Shown here one piece after another: positions 24,055 to 33,195 of a stretch of 64,000 bases of DNA. How positions within the stretch are numbered: position 1 is the first letter of the stretch; each line of letters begins with the position of its first letter. This stretch comes from Flavobacterium sp. ov086 (lineage in GTDB: Bacteria > Bacteroidota > Bacteroidia > Flavobacteriales > Flavobacteriaceae). The position numbers and the translations under genes are program-made. The stretch is from contig NZ_FZNL01000005.1 of NCBI RefSeq assembly GCF_900187965.1, positions 62,001 to 126,000 on the forward strand. Reading direction: 5' to 3'. A model generated the notes under the pieces. It was not told where the DNA came from and did not search any database. It worked only from the letters and a program-made list of their open reading frames with translations.

Positions 24055-24834
24055 TTAATACGATTTAATGCTGGCGAGATTCTTTTTGATCTTCATCATA
24101 ATACTGTCAGGCATAAAACTTGATAGTTTTGAGTTAAACCAATTTTGAAAGCCTACAACTTTTTTTCCTTTTCCATATAAAAGATGTTTCACACCTTGCG
24201 CTGCTACTTGTTTGGGTTGCATTGGTCTGGTTTTATGAAGATTTGTAGATTGCATCTTCTCTGTGGTAAAACCAGTATCTACCGTGCCGGGGTAAAGAGA
24301 GGTAACTACAACACCGGTGCCATCTAATTCAGCTGCAAGAGTTTCACTAAATGCTTTTACGAAAGCTTTGGTAGCAGAATAAACGGAAAAATAGGGAAAT
24401 GGTAAAAATGCTACCAAGGAAGATATGTTCATAATTCTACCTGATTTTCGGTTGACCATATCTTTTGCAAAGAGCTTGCTCAGTACTACCAGACTGGCAA
24501 TGTTTAATTGAATCATGCTCAGTTCTTCGTTCAATGATGTTTCAGTAAAATTGCCATAGTTACCTACACCTGCATTATTTATTAGATGGGTTACTAATAA
24601 ATTATCTTGCTGCACTTTTTTGTAAAGGTCTTTTGCAGCATTTACATCAGAGAGATCTACAGCAAAATACTGAACAAGAATACCATACTTGTTTGTAAGT
24701 TCTGCTTGCATTTGCTGCAGCTTAGTTTCGGTACGGGCAACCAATATCAGGTTGTGTTTTTTTTCAGCTAATTGATTTGCCATTTCGTAACCAATTCCGG
24801 ATGATGCTCCGGTGAGCAATATATATTCTTTCAT
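24055..24834 (-). CDS. short-chain dehydrogenase/reductase (SDR)
   Basis: A 259-residue classical SDR with TGASSGIG (8-15), NNAG near 90, ISSL near 141 and YSATK near 154. It resembles the SDR at 2887 in the acyl/hydroxysteroid-like subgroup (LILVARTETKLQQMQAEL). It lies between the 3-hydroxyacyl-CoA dehydrogenase and the SRPBCC lipoprotein genes in the RND cluster. The substrate is unknown; a lipid or aromatic carbonyl is plausible from the context. Confidence 0.85.
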   Translation of the reverse strand: MKEYILLTGASSGIGYEMANQLAEKKHNLILVARTETKLQQMQAELTNKYGILVQYFAVDLSDVNAAKDLYKKVQQDNLLVTHLINNAGVGNYGNFTETSLNEELSMIQLNIASLVVLSKLFAKDMVNRKSGRIMNISSLVAFLPFPYFSVYSATKAFVKAFSETLAAELDGTGVVVTSLYPGTVDTGFTTEKMQSTNLHKTRPMQPKQVAAQGVKHLLYGKGKKVVGFQNWFNSKLSSFMPDSIMMKIKKNLASIKSY

Positions 24835-24966
24835 AGTAGTAAAATTTATGTGAGTAATAGTTTTTTTTAAGAGAAAATGTCAATGAAATTAGAAATTCAG
24901 GCCGGTATTTGAAACAATACCCAATAAGAGGTAATTCATCTTATTGGGTACAGGAGAAATTCTTCT

Positions 24967-25863
24967 TTATTTTAGAAAATCAGCAGCCTGATATGCCGGG
25001 TTTGGATACTTGTAAAAACCTTCTCCTGTAGTTATACCGAGCTTGTTTCTGTCAATAAAGTTTTCTTTCAGAAAATCCCGTCTGTTTTTCCATATTTCCT
25101 CGCCAGTTAGTTCTGCATAAGACTTGGTAACATTATATGCTGTGGTCATTCCTACAAGATCTGCCATAGCCATAGGTCTCAGATTAGCTCCTACCGTTTT
25201 CATCCAGGTTTTATCAATAGATGATGCATCTGCAACACCATTTCGGTATAAATCCAGACCTGCTATCAGCCAGGGCACTAAAAGAGAATTCATGACATAA
25301 CCGGGCTGTTCTTTATAGATTGGTATGGTAAGCATACCAATGGTTTTGGCAAATTGAACTACTTGCTCAAAAATTTCAGAATCTGTGCCTGAATGCCCCA
25401 TAATTTCAGCCACATTGTTCTTCCATAAATAATTTGCAAAGTGCAGTGCTAAGAATCGTTCCGACCTCCCTGTTTCAGCCGCAAACTGACTTGGCAGCAG
25501 GGTAGAAGAGTTGGTGCAGAAAATGGTTTTTGCCGGAGCCAAAGTGCCCAGTTTGGTATAAAAATCTTTTTTTATTTGAACATTCTCCGGAATCGCTTCA
25601 ATAGTCAGGTCAGCATCTTTTACTGATTCGGCCAAATCTGTTGTAAAGCTTATTCTTGTTACTGCAGCGTCCAAATCGGCAGCAGTGGCATTTATATCTT
25701 GTTGATACAGCTTTTTAAATTCTTCAAATTTTAGTTTTGCATTTTCTAACAATTCTTCCTTAATATCGAATAATGTAACATGATAACCGTGAAAAGCAGC
25801 ATGAAAAGCAATCTGTGCACCTAGTACACCGGAGCCAAATACTGTGACATTTTTAATTTTCAT
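24967..25863 (-). CDS. 3-hydroxyacyl-CoA dehydrogenase
   Basis: A 298-residue NAD-dependent dehydrogenase. The Rossmann motif GSGVLGAQIAF (11-21) is followed by an Asp at the end of strand 2 (FDIKEE). The catalytic region has ALHFANYLWKNNVAEI (His-Phe where family members have HFFNP) and GYVMNSLLVPWL. The C-terminal dimerisation domain is complete and short, so it is a stand-alone enzyme like 3-hydroxybutyryl-CoA dehydrogenase. It oxidises a 3-hydroxyacyl-CoA in the cytoplasm. It follows the RND pump gene by 51 bp. Confidence 0.8.
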   Translation of the reverse strand: MKIKNVTVFGSGVLGAQIAFHAAFHGYHVTLFDIKEELLENAKLKFEEFKKLYQQDINATAADLDAAVTRISFTTDLAESVKDADLTIEAIPENVQIKKDFYTKLGTLAPAKTIFCTNSSTLLPSQFAAETGRSERFLALHFANYLWKNNVAEIMGHSGTDSEIFEQVVQFAKTIGMLTIPIYKEQPGYVMNSLLVPWLIAGLDLYRNGVADASSIDKTWMKTVGANLRPMAMADLVGMTTAYNVTKSYAELTGEEIWKNRRDFLKENFIDRNKLGITTGEGFYKYPNPAYQAADFLK

Positions 25864-25914
25864 AATAGTATTTTTAAGCGTTTTGTTTAATAAATTCTTT
25901 GGACTTTATTTATA

Positions 25915-28900
25915 TTAGACATTGTCAATATTCGGCGGAATCAATTTATACATTACCGGGGTCACAATTCTCGAAAGGATGGTGGAGCTTATCAGCCCTC
26001 CGATCAACACAATGGCCAAAGGCGCAATAAGCGGGTTGGAGTTCAAGGCAAGAGGGATTAGTCCGCAGATAGCCGTAATGGACGTCAGTACCACAGGAAG
26101 GAAACGTGTTTCTCCTGCAATGGCAATAGCTTCATCAATGGAATGTCCTTCCTGACGCAGCTGGTTGGTAAAATCTACGAGCAAGAGTGAATTTTTAACC
26201 TGTATACCAGAAAGACCTATAAATCCGATAATTGCCACAAGCGACATTGGACTGCCGTCGATCAGTAAAAATAATACCCCTCCTAAAATTCCCAATGGAA
26301 TAATAGAGAGTACAATAATGATCCCTTTAAAGGTTTTAAATTGTAATAACAGAACAGCTATAAACAAAAAAGTACTCAATATAATTACTGAGAGAAAATT
26401 ACCTCCAAGCGAATCGCCTTCGGATTCTTTTTCTCCTGCCAATTTATAATAGTATCCCTTTGGCATTTTTAACTGGTCCAGTTTAGGAACAATTTCCGTA
26501 AGTAAATCATTAGCATAATATCCTTCCTGAGATACAGCGGTTACTTTTGAGAAACGTGATTTATTGAAATGATTGATGGCTGTTGGCGAAGTTTCAAAAG
26601 AAAGTGCTGCAACCTGGTTAAGGGCAATAGGCGTTCCCTGAATATTATTAACATACAAATTCTTCAAGGCGTCCAGATTAGAAAACTTATCACGTGGCAG
26701 AGTCAGGGTTACATTCCTTGCATCGCCGCGGTTGTCAATATAATCTCCAACGTTTAAACCCGCTACGGCAAGGCGGATCACCTTATCGATATCGCTTGTC
26801 AGTACGCCCAATGTTCTGGCTTTCTCTTTGTTAATCTTTACTTTTACATCAGTCTTATAAGTGTTCAATTCATTATTAACGTAAATCGTTCCCTTTTGTC
26901 CACGTAGAATATTTTCTACCTGAAAAGACAGTTTGCGAAGAATATTTTCATCTTCTCCAAACAATCGCACCACAATATTGGCTTCAAGTGGGGGGCCTTG
27001 TTCAAAGTCTTTTATCTCTATTTTAGCGTAAGGCATTGTTTTAAACTTTTCCCTCAAAGTTTGAATTAATGCAGTTTTTTCAGAAGGTTTCGCATCATCT
27101 GACAGCTGAACAAAGACCTGGCCGAAGTCCGGCTTTCTGTCCTGTGGATGTACATTGTAATAGATCTGAGGATTTCCCTTGCCGACATTTGCGGTAAAAA
27201 ATGAAATTTCTTTGTGGTTTTTTAATTCAGCTTCTACCAATTTTGTCACCCTGTTGCTCTCTGAGATACTGGATTGAAGTGGTGTTTTTATATTGATCAG
27301 GAACATTGGCTTTTCCGATGTAGGAAATAATTTAAACCCTGTAAGGGTGAACAATCCAAATGCTGTAAAACTTAAAGCTACTGATATTGCAATAGTTGTT
27401 TTTGGATATTTCAGCGCTTTTGGCATTATATCTCTATACGATCTGGTAAGAAATTTTTGTAAATATTGCAGAAAGATATTTCCTTCGCCATGTTCGTGTG
27501 TTTTTAAAAATCTGCTTCCCAAAAACGGAACTAACGTTAATGCTACAACCATAGAAGCCAAGACACTTGTAATGACAGCCATCGGAAGGCTTCGGATAAA
27601 TTCACCCGCAACATCAGGAAGAAAGGCGAGTGGTAAAAATGCAATAACCAAGGTAGCGGTACAGCCCACCACAGCAATGCCTATTTGCTTAGTACCTTTT
27701 AGTACGGCGTCCATTTTAGAATGACCCTCGCGAAGCCAGCGCTCAATATTTTCAACAACAACAATACTGTCGTCTACCAAAAGCCCTAAAGCAACCACCA
27801 GACCAACGATACTCAATTGATTAAGGGAATAACCCAGTGCATTCATTGCGATAAGCCCTAAAGCTAAAGACAGCGGTATGGAGATCATAACAATGATAGA
27901 GGCTCTGGAACCTAATGGAAGCAATGTAATGATAACCAGGAAAATAGCAAGACCAAAATCAAAGCCTAAATGTCCCAAACGCTCTGAAACCATTTGTGCC
28001 TGATCAAAGTTCTTAACCAGCTTAATATTTTGAGGTAATTCTTTGGAGAATTCCTCCACAATAGGCAGGTACTGAGCCTCAACATCTGCAATATTGATGT
28101 TGTCTTTCATTCCGGCAGTTATTAAAACACAGCGGTGTCCGTTGATGCGCGTAATATGGTCTACGGTTTCTGACTTGTAGCTCACCTGGGCAACATCCCT
28201 CATGTAAATTATTTTTCCGTTTGCATTGTAAATAACCGTATTGGCAACGTCCTGTTCATTTTTAAACTTACCACTGGTTTTTACATTGAATACCTTGGTG
28301 TCAAGATCAATACTTCCTCCGGGAATATCGGCGGCTTCACTCTGTAAGCTCCCCATAACTGCGTTTAAAGGAATCTTTAGCTGCGCCAATTTATCCAGTT
28401 GCAAATCTACCCGGATCTCCTGTTCAGGGATTCCGTCATATTCCACATCCTTAAGGTTGGTAATTTTTTCTAATTTTGTTTTTAGTTTATCGGCTTCATC
28501 ACGCAGTTTCTTGTCCGAAACATTTTCAGAGACCAAAGCCACCTGCAGGATCTTTACATCCGAAGAGGCAATTTTCTCTGTCTTGATCAGATAAATATCT
28601 TTAGGAAGCTCGCTGCTTTTCAATGCATTTATTTCTGTAGAGATTTCCTGATATTTATTATCGACGTCTACACCGTATTTAAATTTTACCTGAAATGCAG
28701 CAACTCCATCTTCTACGGTGGTTAAAATCTTATCAATATTCTCAAGGGCATAAATTTTACTCTCGATGGGTTTTACGACCTGCTCCTCCATATCTTTCGG
28801 GCTGGTACCCGGATAAATTACTGTAATCAAATATTGGGGTGCATGGGTAGAAGGATCCTCTGAGCGCGGCATTGAAAACAGGGTTATATAGCCTACTACG

Positions 28901-28965
28901 GCAACCAGAAGAAAAATAATCAGCGTAAACTGATAATTTTTAACGGCAAAGTTTGTAATCTTCAT
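25915..28965 (-). CDS. RND efflux transporter, permease subunit
   Basis: A 1016-residue inner-membrane pump of the AcrB/HAE1 type. It begins MKITNFAVKNYQFTLIIFLL, has 12 predicted TM segments in two halves and two large periplasmic loops. The proton-relay motif in TM4 is visible (GLLVDDSIVVVENIERWL). The N-terminal SMPRSEDP and PGTSPKDMEEQV are family hallmarks. It exports hydrophobic compounds using proton influx with the adaptor at 28974 and TolC at 30113. The adaptor stop is 8 bp upstream of its start. The TetR at 31505 is the likely repressor. Confidence 0.9.
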   Translation of the reverse strand: MKITNFAVKNYQFTLIIFLLVAVVGYITLFSMPRSEDPSTHAPQYLITVIYPGTSPKDMEEQVVKPIESKIYALENIDKILTTVEDGVAAFQVKFKYGVDVDNKYQEISTEINALKSSELPKDIYLIKTEKIASSDVKILQVALVSENVSDKKLRDEADKLKTKLEKITNLKDVEYDGIPEQEIRVDLQLDKLAQLKIPLNAVMGSLQSEAADIPGGSIDLDTKVFNVKTSGKFKNEQDVANTVIYNANGKIIYMRDVAQVSYKSETVDHITRINGHRCVLITAGMKDNINIADVEAQYLPIVEEFSKELPQNIKLVKNFDQAQMVSERLGHLGFDFGLAIFLVIITLLPLGSRASIIVMISIPLSLALGLIAMNALGYSLNQLSIVGLVVALGLLVDDSIVVVENIERWLREGHSKMDAVLKGTKQIGIAVVGCTATLVIAFLPLAFLPDVAGEFIRSLPMAVITSVLASMVVALTLVPFLGSRFLKTHEHGEGNIFLQYLQKFLTRSYRDIMPKALKYPKTTIAISVALSFTAFGLFTLTGFKLFPTSEKPMFLINIKTPLQSSISESNRVTKLVEAELKNHKEISFFTANVGKGNPQIYYNVHPQDRKPDFGQVFVQLSDDAKPSEKTALIQTLREKFKTMPYAKIEIKDFEQGPPLEANIVVRLFGEDENILRKLSFQVENILRGQKGTIYVNNELNTYKTDVKVKINKEKARTLGVLTSDIDKVIRLAVAGLNVGDYIDNRGDARNVTLTLPRDKFSNLDALKNLYVNNIQGTPIALNQVAALSFETSPTAINHFNKSRFSKVTAVSQEGYYANDLLTEIVPKLDQLKMPKGYYYKLAGEKESEGDSLGGNFLSVIILSTFLFIAVLLLQFKTFKGIIIVLSIIPLGILGGVLFLLIDGSPMSLVAIIGFIGLSGIQVKNSLLLVDFTNQLRQEGHSIDEAIAIAGETRFLPVVLTSITAICGLIPLALNSNPLIAPLAIVLIGGLISSTILSRIVTPVMYKLIPPNIDNV

Positions 28966-28973
28966 ACTGTTAG

Positions 28974-30095
28974 TTATTTAATTATTTTGATCGTTGATTG
29001 TTCGTTCAGATAGGCACTGTTTGAGATCACTATCTGATCTGTTTTTTGCAGTCCATCTTTTATATAGACGGTTTTATTTTCAAACTTATAGATGGTTACC
29101 GGCTGTCTTTTCACTTTGTTGTTGACTACTATAAATACATAGGCTTTGTTGCCATCAGCTTCGATGAGCGCATCATAAGGAATTGTGATTACATCCTGTG
29201 CATTATCCGTGTGTATTTCGGCTTTACCAAACATACCTACTGCTGGTTTACTGTTTTTCATCTCTAGTTTTAGCTCCACCTGAAAAGAGCCTAATGCTGC
29301 ATCTGCAGATTGCGATTTTCGAAAAACCAAAGCATCAAATTGTTTATCGGGATAACCATCAAGTGTAACAACTGCTTTCTGTCCTATTTTTGCAGCTGCC
29401 CATTCTGTATCAGTAAGTCCAATTTTTAATAAGTAATTATTGTTGTGGGATGTTTCATTAATGGCTAGAATAGGAGAACCGGGTCCAACTACTTCGCCTA
29501 CACTGGCTATTTTTTGAGATACAAAACCATCGGAAGCGGCATATATTTTGGCATAACGGGCATTAAAAGCAACCGCATCTTTTTGTTTTTTGGCGATGTC
29601 TAAACCAGTTTTTGTATTTTGAAGCTGTTCTAAAGTGTACACGCTGTCTTTATACAAATTATTGGCACGTGTATAATCCCGTTCATATTTTTTTACGTTT
29701 AGATCTGTCTGGTTTAAACCCGCACTAATTTCGGTTTCATCCAATGTTGCTAAAAGCTGTCCTTTTTTAAAAAAATTACCTTCTTCCACATAAATGTGAT
29801 TCACTATACCACCAATTTTAAAAGCATAATTGGCAGTGTTTTCTGTTGTAACTAAACCTGAGGCGCTTATGGTACTGGTAAGTGCTAATGAATTAACTGT
29901 TGCTGTTTTAATGGATACCACTTCAGCAGTTTCGAATGTGTTGTGCTCTTTTTTTTCTTCTTTACAGGCGTAAAAAACGGGAAGGACTAAAAGGCATATT
30001 ACTATAGATTTTTTACTCACAAGTATAAAATTATTTTTTAGGTGTTCGTGACCTGAGCCTGAAAGGCGAACGGATGAAATAATCTTCGATTTCAT
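28974..30095 (-). CDS. RND periplasmic adaptor (membrane-fusion) lipoprotein
   Basis: A 373-residue adaptor. A lipobox-like FYAC (Cys44) is preceded by an unusually long N terminus. The barrel-sandwich domain (GGIVNHIYVEEGNFFKKGQL, LATLDETEI) flanks a coiled-coil hairpin, and beta-barrel and membrane-proximal domains follow. The first 18 codons come from a 54-bp repeat shared with the MBL gene at 40975. A GTG at 30018-30020 (MSKKSIVICLL...) gives a normal-length signal peptide and may be the true start. It bridges pump and TolC in the periplasm. Confidence 0.85.
   Translation of the reverse strand: MKSKIISSVRLSGSGHEHLKNNFILVSKKSIVICLLVLPVFYACKEEKKEHNTFETAEVVSIKTATVNSLALTSTISASGLVTTENTANYAFKIGGIVNHIYVEEGNFFKKGQLLATLDETEISAGLNQTDLNVKKYERDYTRANNLYKDSVYTLEQLQNTKTGLDIAKKQKDAVAFNARYAKIYAASDGFVSQKIASVGEVVGPGSPILAINETSHNNNYLLKIGLTDTEWAAAKIGQKAVVTLDGYPDKQFDALVFRKSQSADAALGSFQVELKLEMKNSKPAVGMFGKAEIHTDNAQDVITIPYDALIEADGNKAYVFIVVNNKVKRQPVTIYKFENKTVYIKDGLQKTDQIVISNSAYLNEQSTIKIIK
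30042..30095 (-). repeat. 54-bp repeat supplying the N terminus, copy A
   Basis: The minus strand here, from ATGAAATCGAAGATTATTTC onward, matches 41890-41943 at 52 of 54 positions. It encodes MKSKIISSVRLSGSGHEH. It contains GCCT/AGGC and outer GTTCG/CGAAC inverted arms, so it can fold. After the repeat both genes reach a GTGAGTAAA at codon 26. Confidence 0.8.
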
Positions 30096-30112
30096 AATTA
30101 TTGTTTTTTGAT

Positions 30113-31447
30113 TTAATTAAAAGTAAAAGTTGCATTGGCTCTTTCTAATTCTGCAAAAGCAATCCAGGAGTTATAAAGAGATATATTAGTATTGAGCTGG
30201 GCATTTACCCACTGGTTTTGTGCATCGAGAAGCTCTATATAAATGGCCTGACCTTCCTTATATAATTTGGTTATATCGTCATTGTATTTTTTGGCTGCTG
30301 CTTTTTGATTTTTATCGGCATTGAATTGTTCCAAAGCAGATATTAAATTATTTCGGGTAACCTGAAACTGAAGCAGTAACTGCTGTTTTACATTGTCTGT
30401 CTGAGAACTTATTCTCTTACCGTCTTCTTCGACCTGCTTTAGCTTGTATTTGTTTTTGTTGCCTGAAAAAATAGTCCATTCTAAAGCAGCACCGGCAAAG
30501 TAATATCTGGATTGTTTATTTACTTCGAAATCAAAGTCCTGAAATCCGAAATCAGCAAAACCGCTCAATTTTGGATACCAATACGATTGGGTGAGCTTAC
30601 TTACGTTTTCATTTATATCTTTTGCCATAGTAAGTTTTGAAAGTTCTTCTCTGCTTGAGGTATTTTCCTGTACCAATACACTGGGCAGGCTTTCTTTATC
30701 CGAATCAACCTCAATTTCGCTGTCAAGCTTTTGATTGATCAGGAAATTAAAATAAGACTTGGCATTGTTACTCGTCTGTTTAGCGGTTTCCAGGTTAGCT
30801 TCAATACGGATTACCTCATTATCACTTCTAAGAACTGCTGTACGGTTAATTTTATCATTTTTAAATAAAGACTGGTTAACTCTTTGATTTTCTTTTACCA
30901 ATGCTAAAGCATCCTGATAAATATTAATTCCTTCAATTGACTGCAGGTATTTATAGTATGCTGTTTTTATTTCTTTAACCAGTTCCCTTTGATAGATTTC
31001 AAGCTCTATTTTTTGTAAAGAAGTTTGCTGGCTTTTGATTCTCTTGTTATAGATAATTTCATAGTTCAGCAGAGGCATTGTCGTGTGAATTTTAGCATCA
31101 TAGAAATTATCGGGATTAATTAAAACCGACTGGTTCTGCAGAGAAGGGAAAGCATTCGAATTGGTTATTTGATTGAGTGTACTGTATACCGGATTCAGCA
31201 TGTCTCCAATTGGAATATCAATTGTTCTTCCGCCATCGGCCTTAGTATAATTGGCATTCAAAGAAACAGTAGGGTAGAACAGGGAGCGGGCTTCCTGCAG
31301 GGCATACATACTTTTATTGATGTCGAAGTTGTGCTGTTTGATTACCTCGTTGCTTTTTAATCCAATCTGGATGTAATTATCAAGTTTGCTCTGGGAATAT
31401 CCTATAAATCCAAAACAAAGAATGGTTAATGTAATTGCTTTTTTCAT
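30113..31447 (-). CDS. TolC-family outer-membrane efflux protein
   Basis: A 444-residue protein from ATG at 31447 (an in-frame ATG at 31459 adds four residues). It has the signal peptide MKKAITLTILCFGFIGYSQ and long coiled-coil helices with the internal duplication typical of TolC (LDNYIQIGLKSNEVIKQHN; second half KDINENVSKL). It forms the outer-membrane channel of the tripartite pump. It is first of the structural genes after tetR, and a TGAACGTTGTTCA palindrome lies 23 bp upstream of the start. Confidence 0.85.
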   Translation of the reverse strand: MKKAITLTILCFGFIGYSQSKLDNYIQIGLKSNEVIKQHNFDINKSMYALQEARSLFYPTVSLNANYTKADGGRTIDIPIGDMLNPVYSTLNQITNSNAFPSLQNQSVLINPDNFYDAKIHTTMPLLNYEIIYNKRIKSQQTSLQKIELEIYQRELVKEIKTAYYKYLQSIEGINIYQDALALVKENQRVNQSLFKNDKINRTAVLRSDNEVIRIEANLETAKQTSNNAKSYFNFLINQKLDSEIEVDSDKESLPSVLVQENTSSREELSKLTMAKDINENVSKLTQSYWYPKLSGFADFGFQDFDFEVNKQSRYYFAGAALEWTIFSGNKNKYKLKQVEEDGKRISSQTDNVKQQLLLQFQVTRNNLISALEQFNADKNQKAAAKKYNDDITKLYKEGQAIYIELLDAQNQWVNAQLNTNISLYNSWIAFAELERANATFTFN

Positions 31448-31470
31448 TTTATTGTACATTGTTTTTAAAT

Positions 31471-31483
31471 TGAACGTTGTTCA
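31471..31483. promoter_or_regulatory. TetR operator candidate upstream of tolC
   Basis: TGAACGTTGTTCA is a 13-bp palindrome followed by a T run. It matches the one at 32159-32171 (TGAACGATGTTCA) except at the centre. The two flank tetR, as expected for the operator of this locus. Confidence 0.65.
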
Positions 31484-31504
31484 TTTTTTTGATCAAAAAA
31501 AAGT

Positions 31505-32122
31505 TTAAAGTTTCTTTATTATTTTTAAATATTCATTGTATCCTTCAGAGAGGATGGTATCCGGGTTAGAAAATTTTACACCTTTTGTTCTCTGGCGTAT
31601 TTCCAGGCAGCACATTCCGTGTACTAAGCTCCAAATCATAAAGGATAGTGCTTCTAATGAATGTCCCTCAAAATGTCCTTCTTTCATACATTCTTCCACG
31701 GTTTTCTTCAGCGCATTAAAGGTGTCAGCTCCTTCATTCCATGCTTGATTTTCACTGCTTTCGATAAATTCCATTGGAGCTTTAACGATGAACATCAAAT
31801 CATACATTTCAGAATTTTCCATCGCAAATTTCAAATAGGTAAATCCCATTTTTCGAAGACGTTCCATTGGATCTTTAATAGCGAACAATTCGGTAAAATA
31901 TCCGCCTAACTCTTGAAAACCAATGGAGTGGAGGTCGTGAAGAATGGCATTCTTATCTTTAAAGTAAACATACACAGTTCCAACGCTGTAGTCAATCTCA
32001 TCAGCGATATTTCGAATGGTAGTCTGTTCAATACCTCTTTCTAAAAAGAGTTTTTTAGCTCCTTTTAGGATCAGCATTTTTAAGGCTTCTTTTTCACGTG
32101 CTTTTCTTTCTGCTGTACTCAT
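31505..32122 (-). CDS. TetR/AcrR-family repressor
   Basis: A 205-residue regulator. The N-terminal TetR HTH (LILKGAKKLFLERGIEQTTI, then RNIADEIDYSVGTVYVYFKD) occupies about 16-65, followed by an all-helical ligand domain. It is upstream of, and on the same strand as, the tolC/adaptor/RND genes. Palindromes TGAACGWTGTTCA lie both before its own start and before tolC. It likely represses the pump operon and itself until an exported compound binds. Confidence 0.9.
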   Translation of the reverse strand: MSTAERKAREKEALKMLILKGAKKLFLERGIEQTTIRNIADEIDYSVGTVYVYFKDKNAILHDLHSIGFQELGGYFTELFAIKDPMERLRKMGFTYLKFAMENSEMYDLMFIVKAPMEFIESSENQAWNEGADTFNALKKTVEECMKEGHFEGHSLEALSFMIWSLVHGMCCLEIRQRTKGVKFSNPDTILSEGYNEYLKIIKKL

Positions 32123-32158
32123 GTCTGCATTTTATGATGCAAATATATAAATATATTT

Positions 32159-32171
32159 TGAACGATGTTCA
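32159..32171. promoter_or_regulatory. TetR operator candidate upstream of tetR
   Basis: TGAACGATGTTCA, 36 bp before the tetR start. It is the partner of the palindrome at 31471-31483. Confidence 0.65.
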
Positions 32172-32383
32172 TTTTTTGAAACAAATTTTATATCTGTTGT
32201 TAATCAGTCGTGTATATTTATGGTATTATAGGTGTTTTGAATACCCATAAAGCAAGAAGAAACATTTGGGAATACATTACAATAATGTATATATTCATGT
32301 TGTAAAGGTAATACTTGGGTACTAATCTGGTTATGTAAAGAAACCTTGTCTTAAAAAGAATGACCGTAGGTTTTTCTAAATTC

Positions 32384-32625
32384 CTTAATTAATTCAAGTT
32401 GCTAGTTAATAAAGTGTAGTCCCTACAGGACAAAAATTGACGTGAATAAATTGATTTCTACCAATATGTAATCTCTCCGAGATATTTTTTTGTTACTCCG
32501 TTAGGAGTTAAATGTTGGTAGTAGAATAATAAAATCTACCAGAAAAAATATCCCGTAGGGATTAAACTTTTTTAGATCCAACTTATTTATTGAATTGTTA
32601 GACTAGCAACTTGAATTAATTAAGA
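32384..32625. repeat. Nested palindromic element of about 240 bp (MITE-like)
   Basis: The outer arms are a perfect 23-bp inverted repeat: CTTAATTAATTCAAGTTGCT plus AGT at 32384-32406 and its complement at 32603-32625. Inside, TAGTCCCTACAGGAC faces ATCCCGTAGGGATTA. Further in, TTTCTACCAATAT faces ATGTTGGTAGTAGAA, with a small CTCTCCGAGA/ACTCCGTTAGGAGT centre. No ORF is present. It could be a MITE, a long structured RNA or a decayed IS. It occupies most of the 32172-32667 gap. Confidence 0.75.
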
Positions 32626-32667
32626 AGTTCACATAGATTATTACTAAAAAAATGTCATTATTTAATC

Positions 32668-33027
32668 TTATGCTGGTTTAACCTCCTGAAAAATTTTCTT
32701 TTTGTGGTTTAATCCCCAATCTTTCATAGCGTAGATAATTGGTGTTAAGGTATCGGCATAAGGTTCCAGAATGTAGGATATTTTTACAGGATAATCGTTC
32801 GTTATAATTCTTTTGATCAGTTGGTGCTGCTCAAGTTCCTTAAGTTCTTTAGAAAGAACTTTGGGAGTTAATCCAGGAATACTCTCTTGAATTTCAGTAA
32901 ATCGGCTGTTGCCAACACCTACTGAAATAATGATGGATAATTTCCACTTTCCGTTAATTACTTCAAGTGTGTCTCGCACTGGTTTGACGGTATTTAGGCA
33001 TTCACAGTAAGGTTTCTTTTTAGACAT
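32668..33027 (-). CDS. HxlR-family winged-helix regulator
   Basis: A 119-residue HxlR protein: CECLNTVKPVRDTLEVINGK near the start with two Cys (possible redox or electrophile sensor), then WKLSIIISVGVGNSRFTEIQ, LTPKVLSKELKELEQ and MKDWGLNHKK. It is divergent from the F420-type dehydrogenase gene at 33196. An inverted repeat CTTTCCTTTG/CAAAGGAAAG lies between them and is probably its operator. Confidence 0.85.
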   Translation of the reverse strand: MSKKKPYCECLNTVKPVRDTLEVINGKWKLSIIISVGVGNSRFTEIQESIPGLTPKVLSKELKELEQHQLIKRIITNDYPVKISYILEPYADTLTPIIYAMKDWGLNHKKKIFQEVKPA

Positions 33028-33044
33028 AATAAAATTTTATTTTG

Positions 33045-33077
33045 CTTTCCTTTGGGAAATGACTATACAAAGGAAAG
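33045..33077. promoter_or_regulatory. Inverted repeat in the HxlR/dehydrogenase intergenic region
   Basis: CTTTCCTTTG (33045-33054) and CAAAGGAAAG (33068-33077) are a perfect 10-bp inverted repeat with a 13-bp spacer, between the divergent starts. It is a candidate HxlR dimer operator. Confidence 0.55.
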
Positions 33078-33195
33078 TAATTTTGTTTAATTTTGCAATC
33101 AATTTAATGAATAAGTATTATTTGTTGCAAGTAATCAAAAACCCGCAGCAAGTAATTTAGTCAATAAGAATAATTTTTAATAAAATAGTCAGAAT

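Noticed and set aside
25922..28594. Several plus-strand ORFs opposite the RND pump
   Set aside because: All are antisense shadows of the 1016-residue pump gene.
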